From Mucilaginibacter straminoryzae (lineage in GTDB: Bacteria; Bacteroidota; Bacteroidia; Sphingobacteriales; Sphingobacteriaceae), in assembly GCF_022953055.1 (NCBI RefSeq), contig NZ_JALJEJ010000002.1, forward strand, positions 62,001 through 126,000: a DNA stretch of 64,000 nucleotides, in the 5' to 3' direction. Position numbers and translations under genes: made by a program. This document shows positions 29,167 to 38,701 of the stretch, one piece after another. Under the pieces are notes generated by a model. The model was not told the DNA's origin, did no database searches, and saw nothing but the letters and a program-made list of their open reading frames with translations. The stretch's first letter is position 1; every line of letters begins with the position of its first letter.

Positions 29167-29174
29167 TATTTTCG
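29167..29174 (+). promoter_or_regulatory. -7-like element upstream of the POT transporter
   Basis: TATTTTCG is close to TAnnTTTG and lies 24 nt before the ATG at 29198. No convincing -33 element at normal spacing was found. Confidence 0.35.
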
Positions 29175-29197
29175 AAAAATTTTTTATCAGACATTTT

Positions 29198-30916
29198 ATG
29201 AGCGCAGAACCAGCAATTGTATCCGTTGAAACCGATCTGTCAAAAGTAGAGAAGGGCCACCCGAAAGGCTTGTTTGTACTTTTTTCTACCGAGATGTGGG
29301 AGCGTTTCAACTTCTACGGCATGCGCGCGCTGCTTACCCTGTTTTTGGTTAACGCGCTGGCTTTTTCAGATAAGGATGCCGCAATTATTTACGGCGGATT
29401 TTTAGGCTTATGTTACCTTACCCCAATGCTGGGCGGTTACATCTCAGACCAGTTCCTGGGCAACAGAAATTGTATCATACTCGGCGGTACCGTGATGGGT
29501 TTTGGCCAGTTGATGTTGTTCCTGAGCGGTTATACTTACACTTCGAACCTCGATCTGGCAAAGATGATCATGTGGGGTGCTTTAGGTGTCATCATCATTG
29601 GTAATGGTTTCTTTAAACCTAATATCTCATCAATGGTGGGGCAATTGTACAAAAAAGGCGATGCCCGCTTAGATTCGGCCTTTACCATCTTCTACATGGG
29701 CATTAACGTAGGCGCGCTTTTAGGTATGTCTATCTGCCCACTGCTGGGCGACGTTAAACACGGCGAGATCCGCGTAGTAGAAGCCTTTAAATGGGGCTTC
29801 CTGGCGGCAGCAGTTGCCATGTTCCTGGGTACCATTATGTTTATCTTCCTGAAAAACAAATATGTGGTAGACCCTGCGGGTAATGCCGTTGGCGACAAAC
29901 CACGTCACGATGGGTCGGCATTAAGCCCTACCGGCGAAGCGGAAAAAGCAAACTTCTCTAATGCGTCTATCATTTCTGTAGTGGTGCTGATGGTTGCTTT
30001 GTTCTTTGGTATTCATTGGGTTTCTATCGATCCTAACCCGATCAAAAGCTGGGTATATCCGTTCATTTACGCTTCAGGTATCAGCCTCGCAGTTTTGATC
30101 CTGACAGATAAATCCATCACCAAAATTGAGCGCGACCGTATCCTGGTATTATATGTTGTGGCTTTCTTCGTGATCTTCTTCTGGTCGGCATTTGAGCAAG
30201 CTGGTTCTTCACTAACCTTCGTGGCAGATAAGCAAACAGATACCCACATCTTTGGCTGGCAGATGCCGCCAAGTGCTGTACAAAACGCTAACTCATTCTT
30301 CATTATCGTATTCGCGCTGCCCTTCAGCTTATTATGGCTGGCTTTGCAGAAAAGAAAGTTAGAACCTATCTCTCCGGTTAAGCAAGCTATCGGGTTACTG
30401 TTGCTTGCTATCGGCTATTACATTATCGCAGTGCAGGTAAAAGCCATCGGTAATACCGGTAAATTGGCTGTAATGTGGTTATTTATCATGTACCTGTTCC
30501 ACACGCTGGGCGAATTGTGTTTGTCGCCAATCGGATTATCACTGGTATCAAAACTTGCCCCGAAACGTTTTTCATCTCTACTAATGGGCGTTTGGTTCTT
30601 AGGAAATGCGGCAGGTTACGCCCTTGCCGGAACCCTGGGTGCTATCATTCCGCCTACAGGTGATAAATATGATCTGGCAGCCAAAAGCGGTATCGACCTG
30701 AAAGCGGTATTAGATGGCAAGGTCATTCCAACAGCGCAACAGATTGCCACTTTGGCAAAAGATAAGATAGACATCCACTACCCTACCTTTGCAGGCTTCA
30801 CCATTCATAACCTGTACGAATTCTTTATGGTATTCGTTACTTTATCTGGCGTGGCATCTATCCTGTTGTTCCTGATTTCAGGTATTTTAAAGAAAATGAT
30901 GCATGGTGTAAGGTAA
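29198..30916 (+). CDS. POT/PTR2 family proton-dependent oligopeptide transporter
   Basis: 572 residues with about 12-14 hydrophobic helices. The family signature is in STEMWERFNFYGMRALLTLF (the ExxER-type proton-coupling motif), followed by GGFLGLCYLTPMLGGYISD and, near the end, LYEFFMVF. Inner-membrane symporter importing di- and tripeptides with protons. It directly follows a SusCD-TlpA module but has its own upstream region after a terminator. A joint role in peptide uptake is plausible but unproven. Confidence 0.95.
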   Translation: MSAEPAIVSVETDLSKVEKGHPKGLFVLFSTEMWERFNFYGMRALLTLFLVNALAFSDKDAAIIYGGFLGLCYLTPMLGGYISDQFLGNRNCIILGGTVMGFGQLMLFLSGYTYTSNLDLAKMIMWGALGVIIIGNGFFKPNISSMVGQLYKKGDARLDSAFTIFYMGINVGALLGMSICPLLGDVKHGEIRVVEAFKWGFLAAAVAMFLGTIMFIFLKNKYVVDPAGNAVGDKPRHDGSALSPTGEAEKANFSNASIISVVVLMVALFFGIHWVSIDPNPIKSWVYPFIYASGISLAVLILTDKSITKIERDRILVLYVVAFFVIFFWSAFEQAGSSLTFVADKQTDTHIFGWQMPPSAVQNANSFFIIVFALPFSLLWLALQKRKLEPISPVKQAIGLLLLAIGYYIIAVQVKAIGNTGKLAVMWLFIMYLFHTLGELCLSPIGLSLVSKLAPKRFSSLLMGVWFLGNAAGYALAGTLGAIIPPTGDKYDLAAKSGIDLKAVLDGKVIPTAQQIATLAKDKIDIHYPTFAGFTIHNLYEFFMVFVTLSGVASILLFLISGILKKMMHGVR

Positions 30917-30950
30917 TTGTTACACCTCACAAATAATTTTTGGATATTTG

Positions 30951-30980
30951 AGCCGTATGTTGATTACATACGGCTTTTTA
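30951..30980 (+). terminator. Rho-independent terminator after the POT gene
   Basis: A perfect 9-bp stem AGCCGTATG/CATACGGCT with a 7-nt loop and five T's, 35 nt after the stop. Confidence 0.9.
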
Positions 30981-31003
30981 GTTCAACCTAATTTAAAATT
31001 TAA

Positions 31004-31735
31004 GTGCCCGACAGCTTAGTCATTATCCCTACTTACAACGAAAAAGAGAACATCGAGCGGATGATCAGAAAGGTATTTTCATTACCGCATGATTTTCACG
31101 TGCTGATCATTGATGATGGTTCTCCGGATGGCACTGCCGATATTGTTAAAAATCTGCAATACGAATTTCCGCACCGCCTGTTTATCGAGGAACGGAAAGG
31201 AAAGCAAGGCCTGGGCACTGCTTATATCCATGGTTTTAAGTGGGCTATTGCACGCGAGTACGAGTATATTTTTGAAATGGATGCAGATTTCTCGCATAAC
31301 CCGGACGATCTGATCCGTCTGCGCGAGGCCTGCGTTGCCGGTGCTGATGTTGCCGTTGGCTCGCGCTATATCAAAGGTGTTAACGTGGTGAACTGGCCCA
31401 TGAGCCGTGTGCTGATGAGCTATTTTGCGTCTGTTTATGTGCGCTTTATCACCGGTATAGACGTGCAGGATTCTACCGCAGGGTTCGTTTGTTATAAAAG
31501 CCGCGTATTTAAAGTGCTAAAGCTGGACAAGATCAAATTCGTAGGCTACGCTTTCCAGATAGAAATGAAATATACGGCTATAAAGCACGGCTTTAAGTTG
31601 ATAGAAATTCCCATCATCTTTACAGACCGTACAGAGGGCACTTCTAAAATGTCTACCGGTATTTTCCGCGAAGCCTTCTTCGGGGTGATCCAGATGAAGA
31701 TCAACAGCATTTTCAGGAAGTATCCGGAAGGATAA
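31004..31735 (+). CDS. Polyprenol-phosphate mannosyltransferase (Dpm1-like GT2)
   Basis: 243 residues from a GTG at 31004; the frame starts PDSLVIIPTYNEKENIERMI, the canonical GT2 N-terminus, so this start fits the family. Nucleotide-sugar and metal motifs are IIDDGSPDGTAD and MDADFSHNP, and the acceptor-side QDSTAGFVCYKSRV follows. There is no C-terminal membrane domain, so it is the soluble form. It transfers mannose or a related sugar from GDP-sugar to polyprenyl phosphate for envelope glycan assembly. A dispersed repeat lies between it and ruvB. Confidence 0.92.
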   Translation: MPDSLVIIPTYNEKENIERMIRKVFSLPHDFHVLIIDDGSPDGTADIVKNLQYEFPHRLFIEERKGKQGLGTAYIHGFKWAIAREYEYIFEMDADFSHNPDDLIRLREACVAGADVAVGSRYIKGVNVVNWPMSRVLMSYFASVYVRFITGIDVQDSTAGFVCYKSRVFKVLKLDKIKFVGYAFQIEMKYTAIKHGFKLIEIPIIFTDRTEGTSKMSTGIFREAFFGVIQMKINSIFRKYPEG

Positions 31736-31738
31736 TTC

Positions 31739-31845
31739 GATGTGCAAATGAGATGATGTGCTGATGTGCAAATAATCTCATTTAGCATTCATCCATAATT
31801 CTCATATCTCAACATTAGCACATTTACATATCTGCACATCTCAAA
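31739..31845. repeat. Dispersed GATGTGC-type repeat, imperfect inverted repeat
   Basis: The stretch is rich in repeated GATGTGC/GCACATC words. The 5' part (ATGTGCTGATGTGCAAAT) is roughly complementary to the 3' part (CATTTACATATCTGCACATC). Related words occur at 58385-58446 and 63580-63617. No coding frame. Confidence 0.45.
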
Positions 31846-31868
31846 AATTTTGCTAATTTCGTTGGTAA

Positions 31869-32891
31869 ATGAACGAGAATCTTAACCCTGAACGCGAACG
31901 CCTGTCGGCTACGGAACGTGACATTGAGAAAGTGCTTCGCCCACAGGCTTTTGAAGATTTTACCGGCCAGGATAAGATATTAGCCAATCTGAGAATATTT
32001 GTGCAGGCGGCCCGTCTTCGTGGCGAGGCGCTTGACCATGTACTGCTGCACGGCCCTCCGGGTTTAGGTAAAACCACCCTTTCGCATATCATCGCTAATG
32101 AAATGGGCGTGGGTATCAAGATCACATCAGGCCCTGTTCTGGATAAACCGGGAGATCTAGCCGGCTTGTTAACCAACCTGGAAGCCGGGGATATTTTGTT
32201 CATTGATGAGATCCACCGATTAAGCCCGCTGGTAGAAGAATATCTGTACTCCGCCATGGAGGATTTCAAGATCGATATTATGCTGGAGTCCGGCCCGAAT
32301 GCACGTTCCGTACAGATTTCGCTCAATCCGTTCACCCTTGTGGGAGCTACTACCCGTTCGGGTTTGCTTACGGCTCCGCTACGTGCCCGGTTCGGGATCA
32401 ACTCGCGGCTGGAGTATTACGATGCGAAACTACTCACCACGATCGTTCTTCGCTCGGCAGATATTCTTAAAACGCCCATTACTGATGAAGGTGCTTTTGA
32501 GATTGCGCGCCGCAGCCGTGGTACACCGCGTATTGCCAATGCCCTGCTTCGCCGTACGCGCGATTTCGCCCAGATCAAAGGCAATGGCAGTATCGACACA
32601 CCTATCGCTCAATACGCGTTAAATGCGTTGAATGTAGACGAACACGGGCTCGACGAGATGGACAACAAAATACTGCTGACCATTATCGAGAAGTTTAAGG
32701 GCGGCCCTGTTGGTTTAAAAACCATTGCTACTGCAGTTGGTGAAGACGAGGGTACTATCGAGGAAGTTTACGAACCATTCCTGATCCAGGAGGGCTACCT
32801 GATGCGCACCTCGCGCGGCCGTGAAGTCACCGAGTTTGCTTACAAGCATTTAGGCGTGATAAAACCAGGCGGTAACGCCACGTTATTCTAA
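31869..32891 (+). CDS. ruvB: Holliday junction branch migration ATPase RuvB
   Basis: 340 residues, the standard RuvB length. Walker [10 protein letters not shown] (62-70), Walker B FIDEIHRL (~111-118), sensor region [19 protein letters not shown] and the C-terminal winged helix ending [17 protein letters not shown]+ hexamer motor that drives branch migration with RuvA. It stands apart from ruvA and ruvC here. A -7-like TAATTTCG at 31854-31861 lies 7 nt before the ATG, so the leader would be very short. Confidence 0.98.
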   Translation: MNENLNPERERLSATERDIEKVLRPQAFEDFTGQDKILANLRIFVQAARLRGEALDHVLLHGPPGLGKTTLSHIIANEMGVGIKITSGPVLDKPGDLAGLLTNLEAGDILFIDEIHRLSPLVEEYLYSAMEDFKIDIMLESGPNARSVQISLNPFTLVGATTRSGLLTAPLRARFGINSRLEYYDAKLLTTIVLRSADILKTPITDEGAFEIARRSRGTPRIANALLRRTRDFAQIKGNGSIDTPIAQYALNALNVDEHGLDEMDNKILLTIIEKFKGGPVGLKTIATAVGEDEGTIEEVYEPFLIQEGYLMRTSRGREVTEFAYKHLGVIKPGGNATLF

Positions 32892-32949
32892 ATCTGAAAA
32901 CAGATTGTACTTTCCGGCTGTCTATCCTTACAACCAATAATTGTAAACC

Positions 32950-33465
32950 ATGCCAGCGAATGTAGTGATCGAATGCAGCCATACCCTAAAAAACCACAAT
33001 CTTAAAATAGCTTTTGCCGAAAGCGTAACCGCTGGCAAAGTAATTTCTGAATTTGCGCTGATTCCAAATTGCGGAAGCGCCCTCGCCGGAAGTATCGTAA
33101 GCTACGATGCTGAGGTGAAGAAAACATTGCTGAAAGTGCCTGCGGAATTGATCGAACAATTCTCGGCCGAGTCTGAACAGGTTACTGAACAAATGGCTAT
33201 CGGCCTAAAACAACTGATACCGGCAGATATTGTAGTTGCTGTAACCGGACTGGCCGCGCCGGGCGGAAGCGAGACGGAAGAAAAGCCTGTAGGCACCATG
33301 TTTATCCACGGCTTTTACCACTCCTATGCGTTCAGTAAGCGGGTATTCTTTCAGGGCGATCCCGAGCAGGTGATCATGGATACCGTTTCTGCCATTGCCG
33401 AACTGGTTATAACCCAGCTGAAAAAACATGGTAAAGAACCCTCTTTTGAAGAAAGCAATTGTTAA
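32950..33465 (+). CDS. CinA C-terminal domain protein (PncC-like nicotinamide-nucleotide amidase)
   Basis: 171 residues covering only the CinA C-terminal domain, without the N-terminal MoCF-like part. Motifs: FAESVTAGKVISEFALIPNCGSAL, AGSIVSYDAEVKK, and VAVTGLAAPGG with EEKPVGTMFIHG. The family deamidates NMN in pyridine-nucleotide recycling. The usual AESCTGG motif reads AESVTAGK here, so activity is likely but should not be assumed. It lies between ruvB and a deacetylase. Confidence 0.82.
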   Translation: MPANVVIECSHTLKNHNLKIAFAESVTAGKVISEFALIPNCGSALAGSIVSYDAEVKKTLLKVPAELIEQFSAESEQVTEQMAIGLKQLIPADIVVAVTGLAAPGGSETEEKPVGTMFIHGFYHSYAFSKRVFFQGDPEQVIMDTVSAIAELVITQLKKHGKEPSFEESNC

Positions 33466-33569
33466 TAGCAAGGAAAATACTACCGCTAAAACATCGGCTA
33501 TTCTGTTAAAAATATTTCCTTTTGCTAAAATTAATCTGCTAATTTCGCTCCCTGCTAAACTGTTTAAAA

Positions 33570-34433
33570 ATGCCGAAATTATTTAATACCCTGTTGCCTT
33601 TTTGCGCTATGGCAGTAATGGCTTGCCAGTCTAAAAACACTGACAAAACCGTTACCACTACCACCACAGAAAAAACCACTGCAAAGACCGAAGCAGCCGT
33701 TACAGAAACGAAACGCCAGACCGGAAAACCAGCACCAAATGCCGAGATTATGAGCCGTAAGCAGGTGCCTGTCATATGCTATCACCAGATACGCGACTGG
33801 CGCCCTACCGACTCTAAAGTGGCCAAAGATTACATTGTGCCGATAGCCTCTTTTAAAGAGCATATTAAAATGCTGGCTGATAGCGGTTACCATACCATTC
33901 TTCCAGACCAGCTTTATAATTACCTGGCTTTTGGCAAACCGCTGCCATCAAAGCCGATTATGCTGACTTTTGATGATACCGACCTTGATCAGTTTACCGT
34001 TGCGCGCCCGGAAATGAAGAAGTACGGTTTTAAAGGCGTTTTCTTTATCATGACGGTATCTATCGGCCGGCCACATTACATGAGCAAGGAGCAGATCAAA
34101 CAACTATCAGACGAGGGGAACGTAATTGCCAGCCATACCTGGGATCACCATAACTTTAAAAAGTTCCAGGGGAAAGACTGGGAAATCCAGATTGATAAGC
34201 CTACAAAAAAATTGCAAGAGATCACCGGTAAGGAGATTAAATACTTTGCCTATCCGTTTGGTTTATGGAACGAGCAGGGCCTGCCGGAACTGCACAAACG
34301 CCGTTTCCTGATGGCGTTCCAGTTAGCCGAAAAACGCGACGCGAACGATCCTTTGATGACTGTACGCCGTATCCTCGACAGCGGTTACTGGAGCACCAAA
34401 ACGCTAAGCAATAGTATCAAAAACAGCTTTTAA
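33570..34433 (+). CDS. Polysaccharide deacetylase family lipoprotein
   Basis: 287 residues. Lipobox MAVMAC (Cys19) is followed by a Thr/Glu-rich linker to ~residue 60. The NodB fold begins VPVICYHQIRDW; the catalytic/metal motif is MLTFDDTD (Asp135, Asp136) and the metal histidines are in ASHTWDHHNF (His189, His193/194). Also present are FAYPFG and a C-terminal MTVRRI segment. CE4-type enzymes remove N- or O-acetyl groups from peptidoglycan, chitin oligomers or surface glycans. The true substrate is unknown. A terminator follows at 34461. Confidence 0.9.
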   Translation: MPKLFNTLLPFCAMAVMACQSKNTDKTVTTTTTEKTTAKTEAAVTETKRQTGKPAPNAEIMSRKQVPVICYHQIRDWRPTDSKVAKDYIVPIASFKEHIKMLADSGYHTILPDQLYNYLAFGKPLPSKPIMLTFDDTDLDQFTVARPEMKKYGFKGVFFIMTVSIGRPHYMSKEQIKQLSDEGNVIASHTWDHHNFKKFQGKDWEIQIDKPTKKLQEITGKEIKYFAYPFGLWNEQGLPELHKRRFLMAFQLAEKRDANDPLMTVRRILDSGYWSTKTLSNSIKNSF

Positions 34434-34460
34434 CAAAAAGCTGAAGATAACCTACTAATG

Positions 34461-34505
34461 AACCTGTTATTCCCTTTCACTTGAATAGGATTAACAGGTT
34501 TTATT
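34461..34505 (+). terminator. Terminator after the deacetylase gene
   Basis: The stem AACCTGTTA/TAACAGGTT (9 bp) has a 22-nt loop and a TTATTATTT tail. It may also serve the convergent gene ending at 34529. Confidence 0.7.
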
Positions 34506-34528
34506 ATTTATAGCTATTAAATATTTAG

Positions 34529-34918
34529 CTATTTTAACAGATCTTCTACTAAAACCCCATTTATCTTCAAACCTTTAATATTACAGTTGGAAATTTCTAC
34601 ATTACTTAGGTCGCAGTTAGTAATGGTACTTCCATTCAAGTTGCAGTCTTCAAACCGGAGAGGGCGCTGTCTGGCACCTTCTATGTAAGCAGGATGACCT
34701 TTGGGCGGTAAGTCGATCCCGTGTATGTAGGCACCTCCTAACTGTGCTTCCTTAATTTCAATATCACTGAGGTTTGCGTCTACAATCTTTACATTCTTCA
34801 TAGCCACATCACGGAAAGTAGTGTTGTTAAGCATTGCCATGTGAATTTCAGAACCGGAAATATTGGCTTTATGAACTTCCAATCGTTTGTCTGTTTCGAT
34901 GATTTTAATAGTTTCCAT
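34529..34918 (-). CDS. Pentapeptide-repeat-like protein
   Basis: 129 residues without signal peptide. Repeats with a hydrophobic residue every fifth position, for example TTFRDVAMKNVKIVDANLSD and CNLNGSTITNCDLSNVEISN, indicate a right-handed quadrilateral beta-helix. Family members are mostly of unknown function; some mimic DNA, but nothing here proves that. It stands alone on the minus strand, convergent with the deacetylase. Confidence 0.75.
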   Translation of the reverse strand: METIKIIETDKRLEVHKANISGSEIHMAMLNNTTFRDVAMKNVKIVDANLSDIEIKEAQLGGAYIHGIDLPPKGHPAYIEGARQRPLRFEDCNLNGSTITNCDLSNVEISNCNIKGLKINGVLVEDLLK

Positions 34919-35012
34919 ATCATCAAAAGTAGCTTAGAGACATGTAAGTCAAAGAGCAATCCACGACAAATTTAAGGCATAACGCGACTTTTTTAGCCTG
35001 GGGAAGTTGCTA

Positions 35013-35471
35013 TTATTTCAACAAATCTTCTAACTGCGTGATCAATGCCACCTGCGCAACATTTGCTTTTTGTTTAGCAGTTTCGATATCAAACCAAGCA
35101 GCTCTATCTACCTCCGGGAAACTGATCATCTTGCCTGATCCTTTTGGCAACTCGATCTGGAACACATTACTTACGATCGTATCGGCATCTATATCCCCTT
35201 CTACCGCCCAGCAATAGATCTGTTTTCCGCTTTTTAAACGTACGGACTGTAGTTCTACAAACTTACCATCAATAGCATGGCCTGTCTCTTCCTGAAACTC
35301 ACGCTTTGCGGCTGTTAACGGGTCTTCATCGTTTTCAAATTCGCCCTTGGGGACAGACCACGCGCCTAAATCCTTTCTCATAAAAAAAGGGCCTCCCGGA
35401 TGCACCAGGAAGACCTCTAAATTTTCATCCCGATGCCTGTACAGTAATATTCCTGCGCTTTGCTTCGGCAT
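35013..35471 (-). CDS. NUDIX hydrolase
   Basis: 152 residues. A complete Nudix box begins at Gly43 (GEFENDEDPLTAAKREFQEE then TG), matching GX5EX7REUXEEXG. N-terminal QSAGILLYRHRDENLEVFLV. Hydrolyses a nucleoside diphosphate linked to another moiety; the substrate is not predictable. It precedes no obvious partner; the isocitrate dehydrogenase gene is upstream on the same strand with a 16-nt gap, so the two may be co-transcribed. Confidence 0.93.
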   Translation of the reverse strand: MPKQSAGILLYRHRDENLEVFLVHPGGPFFMRKDLGAWSVPKGEFENDEDPLTAAKREFQEETGHAIDGKFVELQSVRLKSGKQIYCWAVEGDIDADTIVSNVFQIELPKGSGKMISFPEVDRAAWFDIETAKQKANVAQVALITQLEDLLK

Positions 35472-35487
35472 GGTGTTATTCTTTTAT

Positions 35488-36948
35488 TTACTGGCCCTGA
35501 GCGAGCGAGTAACCTAATTTATCATTGAATTTCATCAGCATTTCTACCGAGCAAACTTTAAATACATCTGCCAGTTGGGAGGCCAGGGTAAAAACGTCTT
35601 TTTGTGTAATTTCTGTTCCTTCAGGCTTTTCAAAACGAATACGTGATTGATCTACCAATTCGGTATAGATAGAGCCGGTAGGCCAAACCTGCGTACCACG
35701 GTTAGATACCATCACCAATTCAAATTTATCCGTTAACTGGCTTTTTGCTTTTTCAGCAATCTCAGCGGGTTGCAGACTTGTTTCCACAAAAATATCAGCA
35801 CCCATAATTTCTTCCTTCACATTCGGATCTGTAACCGTGATCTTGTTCCTGTCCGGATGGAAGTCTGCATTTGGCGTACAAATGAAGTTCGGTTGCGAAA
35901 ACGCACCACCTGTTGATGGATGCTTGCCTAAATTAGCGATAATACAATCTGCAAATTCTGTTGTATTATAAGCCTTGGTGGTTTTATCGCCAAAATCGCC
36001 GGTATGGATCCCTTTTTCTAAGGTATATAACAATGCATTTTCGATGGTTGCGGCGTTAGCAGTCAAGCCCAAATAACGCAGCATAGAAATACCAGAAAGC
36101 AACAGGGCAGTCGGGTTAGCAATGTTACGACCGGCAATATCTGGTGCGGTACCGTGTACAGCCTCGAAAATAGAAATGTTATCGCCTATGTTGGCTGAAG
36201 GTGCAAAACCTAAGCCGCCCACTAAACCGGCACAAAGGTCTGATACGATATCACCTTGCAGGTTGGTTAGCACAATAGCCTGGAACCACTCCGGGTGTGA
36301 TACCAGCTTCATACAAAGGTCGTCTACAATGATATCAGTCGCTTGCAGATCCGGGTATTCTTTGGCAATCTCATAAAAAGTTTCCAGGAATAAACCGTCG
36401 GTCAGCTTCATGATGTTCGCTTTGTGGCCGCAGGCAATCTTTTTATAGCCTTTTCTACGGGCCATTTCAAACGCATAACGGATCACCTGCGCAGAGCCGG
36501 GGCGGGTAATGATACGGCGCGCAACGGCAACGTCATTAGTCAGCATGTGTTCGATACCACCGTAAGTATCCTCGATGTTCTCGCGAACGATAGTAAGGTT
36601 AATCTGGATACCTGCATTAGAGAAAACAGTATTTACACCGTTGAGGCTGCGGAAATCACGCTGGTTGGCGTAAGTATTCCAGACCTTACGTGCTGTAACG
36701 TTAATACTTTTTACACCTTTACCTTTTGGTGTTTCCATCGGGCCTTTGAATAAAACGCCTAATGATTCAATGGTTTCCTTTGCTTTAGCGGTCATGCCCG
36801 TAGAATGGCCGGCATCGAAATAAGATTTTCCCATTTCCACCACTTCGTAGTCGAGCTGTACTTCTGCCGCTTCAAAAATTCGAAGAACGGCATCCATAAT
36901 TTCCGGACCGATACCATCTCCTTTGGCTACTGCTATTTTAGTTTTCAT
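35488..36948 (-). CDS. icd: NADP-dependent isocitrate dehydrogenase (long Thermus-type)
   Basis: 486 residues from the ATG at 36946-36948, where KTKIAVAKGDGIGPEIMDAV begins; the frame continues upstream 11 codons but that region holds the promoter. The isocitrate/isopropylmalate dehydrogenase fold shows TVVRENIEDTYGGIEH-like text (LTIVRENIEDTYGGIEH), GDIVSDLCAGLVGGLGFAPS and AVHGTAPDIAG. The ~140-residue C-terminal extension beyond the core is characteristic of the long Thermus/Bacteroidota type. TCA cycle: isocitrate to 2-oxoglutarate with NADPH. The leader is short, with a -7 element at 36979-36986. Confidence 0.94.
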   Translation of the reverse strand: MKTKIAVAKGDGIGPEIMDAVLRIFEAAEVQLDYEVVEMGKSYFDAGHSTGMTAKAKETIESLGVLFKGPMETPKGKGVKSINVTARKVWNTYANQRDFRSLNGVNTVFSNAGIQINLTIVRENIEDTYGGIEHMLTNDVAVARRIITRPGSAQVIRYAFEMARRKGYKKIACGHKANIMKLTDGLFLETFYEIAKEYPDLQATDIIVDDLCMKLVSHPEWFQAIVLTNLQGDIVSDLCAGLVGGLGFAPSANIGDNISIFEAVHGTAPDIAGRNIANPTALLLSGISMLRYLGLTANAATIENALLYTLEKGIHTGDFGDKTTKAYNTTEFADCIIANLGKHPSTGGAFSQPNFICTPNADFHPDRNKITVTDPNVKEEIMGADIFVETSLQPAEIAEKAKSQLTDKFELVMVSNRGTQVWPTGSIYTELVDQSRIRFEKPEGTEITQKDVFTLASQLADVFKVCSVEMLMKFNDKLGYSLAQGQ

Positions 36949-36978
36949 TGAATATAAGTTAAGATGTAAAAAACGCTG

Positions 36979-36986
36979 CAAATATA
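36979..36986 (-). promoter_or_regulatory. -7 element of icd
   Basis: TATATTTG on the minus strand, followed by C. It predicts a start near 36973 and a leader of about 25 nt. Confidence 0.6.
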
Positions 36987-37090
36987 CGCTTTTGCGCCCG
37001 TACTTCAGGGGTCGCCGTTAGATATACCATCGGTTTTATGACTTTGTTCTTGATTTTTACTTTCTGTTAATCATTAACTTGCACCCCGTT

Positions 37091-37486
37091 ATGACAACGC
37101 GCATTTTACTCCTCAACCTGCTTAAAACACTCGCCTATTCGCTGGTGCTTACCTTTATATTCGGAATGGCCTTTTTCCTAATCCGCACGCACGGGCAGGA
37201 TACCGGCCATGCGGTGCCTGTGATCCTGGTGGGCGACCTTAGCCTTAACCTCATCCTGTTCATCATGGCTATCCCATCATTATTCCTTACCTCGCCAGAC
37301 CTTTACCGGCAGACTACGCGTCGGTTGCTGCTTTATTTTGGTGGTACAGCTGTTTTCATTGTAGCAGCCCTAACCCGTAGCAACCAACTATCAAGCACTA
37401 TTTTCTATGAATTGGCAGCCGTTTCTTTTCTGCTTGTCCAGTTGTTCCATTACCGGGCGCTGATCAAACGATACCCGGTTAAGTAG
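37091..37486 (+). CDS. Small membrane protein of unknown function, about four helices
   Basis: 131 residues from the ATG at 37091; a TTG 12 nt upstream is also in frame but less likely. Hydrophobic segments: LAYSLVLTFIFGMAFFLI, VILVGDLSLNLILFIMAIPS, RRLLLYFGGTAVFIVAALT and IFYELAAVSFLLVQLFHY. No motif or family recognised. It lies 67 nt upstream of purK. Confidence 0.7.
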   Translation: MTTRILLLNLLKTLAYSLVLTFIFGMAFFLIRTHGQDTGHAVPVILVGDLSLNLILFIMAIPSLFLTSPDLYRQTTRRLLLYFGGTAVFIVAALTRSNQLSSTIFYELAAVSFLLVQLFHYRALIKRYPVK

Positions 37487-37526
37487 CCCCGCAGCTACTA
37501 CTTTAAGATATTTCCTAAGCTTTCGG

Positions 37527-37534
37527 TAGATTTG
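37527..37534 (+). promoter_or_regulatory. Candidate -7 element of purK
   Basis: TAGATTTG, 19 nt before the purK ATG. A second weaker candidate, TAAACTTG at 37538-37545, is only 8 nt from the ATG. Confidence 0.4.
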
Positions 37535-37553
37535 CCGTAAACTTGCAAAAGTT

Positions 37554-38693
37554 ATGAAGGCATTTTACGGAGATCTCCGGTTAGGTATTCTGGGTGGTGG
37601 CCAGTTGGGCCGCATGCTGATACAACAGGCTATAAACTACAATGTTACGGTTAAGGTGCTTGATCCCGACCGGGATGCGCCATGCAAAAAATTGTGCGAC
37701 GAATTTGTGGTTGGCTCTCTGAGCGACTATGAAACCGTTTACAATTTTGGCAAAAAGGTAGACCTGCTGACCATAGAGATTGAAAAAGTTAACGTAGATG
37801 CACTGGAGCAACTGGAACGCGAAGGCGTTGCCGTTTATCCGCAGCCAAGAGTGATCCGTCTGATACAGGATAAAGGTCTGCAGAAACAATTTTTCAAAGA
37901 AAACGAAATCCCGACAGCCGAATTCCAGATCATCTCTTCCCTGGCCGATCTTCAAAACAGCCACATCCCGTTCCCTTACATCCAGAAGCTGCGTAAAGAC
38001 GGCTACGATGGCAAGGGTGTTTATAAGGTAGTTGATGAATCTTACCTTGATAGAGCTTTTACTGACCCAAGCTTGATAGAACGTTGGGTTGATTTTGAAA
38101 AAGAGATTGCTGTGATTGTGGCAAGAAATGAAAATGGCGAGTGTAAAACCTTCCCGATGGTGGAAATGGAGTTTAACCCGGAAGCTAACCTGGTAGAATT
38201 CCTGATTTCGCCCTCTACACTGCCGTTCGAGATCCAGCAGGAAGCTGAAGAAATTGCAAAAGATATTGCTTCCAAACTAAAGATAGTAGGTCTGCTGGCA
38301 GTGGAGATGTTCCTGGACAAACATGGGCGGATATTGGTTAACGAACTGGCTCCGCGGCCGCATAACAGTGGGCACCACACTATAGAAGGTAACGTAGTAT
38401 CGCAGTTCGAGCAGCATCTACGCGCCATCTTTAATCAACCTTTGGGTGATACCAATGCCATTAGTAATGGCATCATGATCAATCTATTAGGCGAAGCCGG
38501 TTACGAAGGCCCGGCTGTTTATCAGGGGATAGAAAAGGCTTTGAAATTACCCGGCGTTTATATCCACCTTTACGGTAAAGCGCTTACCAAACCCTTCCGT
38601 AAAATGGGGCACGTGACCATTGTAGATACCGACCGAGAAAAAGCGATTGAACGTGCGCGCCATGTGCAGAACATTCTAAAAGTGGTAAGCTGA
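37554..38693 (+). CDS. purK: 5-(carboxyamino)imidazole ribonucleotide synthase
   Basis: 379 residues. N-terminal LGILGGGQLGRMLIQQAINY, ATP-grasp motifs KLRKDGYDGKGVYKV and VEMFLDKHGRILVNELAPRP, then PHNSGHHTIEG. Converts AIR with ATP and bicarbonate to N5-CAIR in purine synthesis. Its partner purE follows at 39247, with one unrelated membrane-protein gene between them. Confidence 0.97.
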   Translation: MKAFYGDLRLGILGGGQLGRMLIQQAINYNVTVKVLDPDRDAPCKKLCDEFVVGSLSDYETVYNFGKKVDLLTIEIEKVNVDALEQLEREGVAVYPQPRVIRLIQDKGLQKQFFKENEIPTAEFQIISSLADLQNSHIPFPYIQKLRKDGYDGKGVYKVVDESYLDRAFTDPSLIERWVDFEKEIAVIVARNENGECKTFPMVEMEFNPEANLVEFLISPSTLPFEIQQEAEEIAKDIASKLKIVGLLAVEMFLDKHGRILVNELAPRPHNSGHHTIEGNVVSQFEQHLRAIFNQPLGDTNAISNGIMINLLGEAGYEGPAVYQGIEKALKLPGVYIHLYGKALTKPFRKMGHVTIVDTDREKAIERARHVQNILKVVS

Positions 38694-38701
38694 TATTCTT
38701 T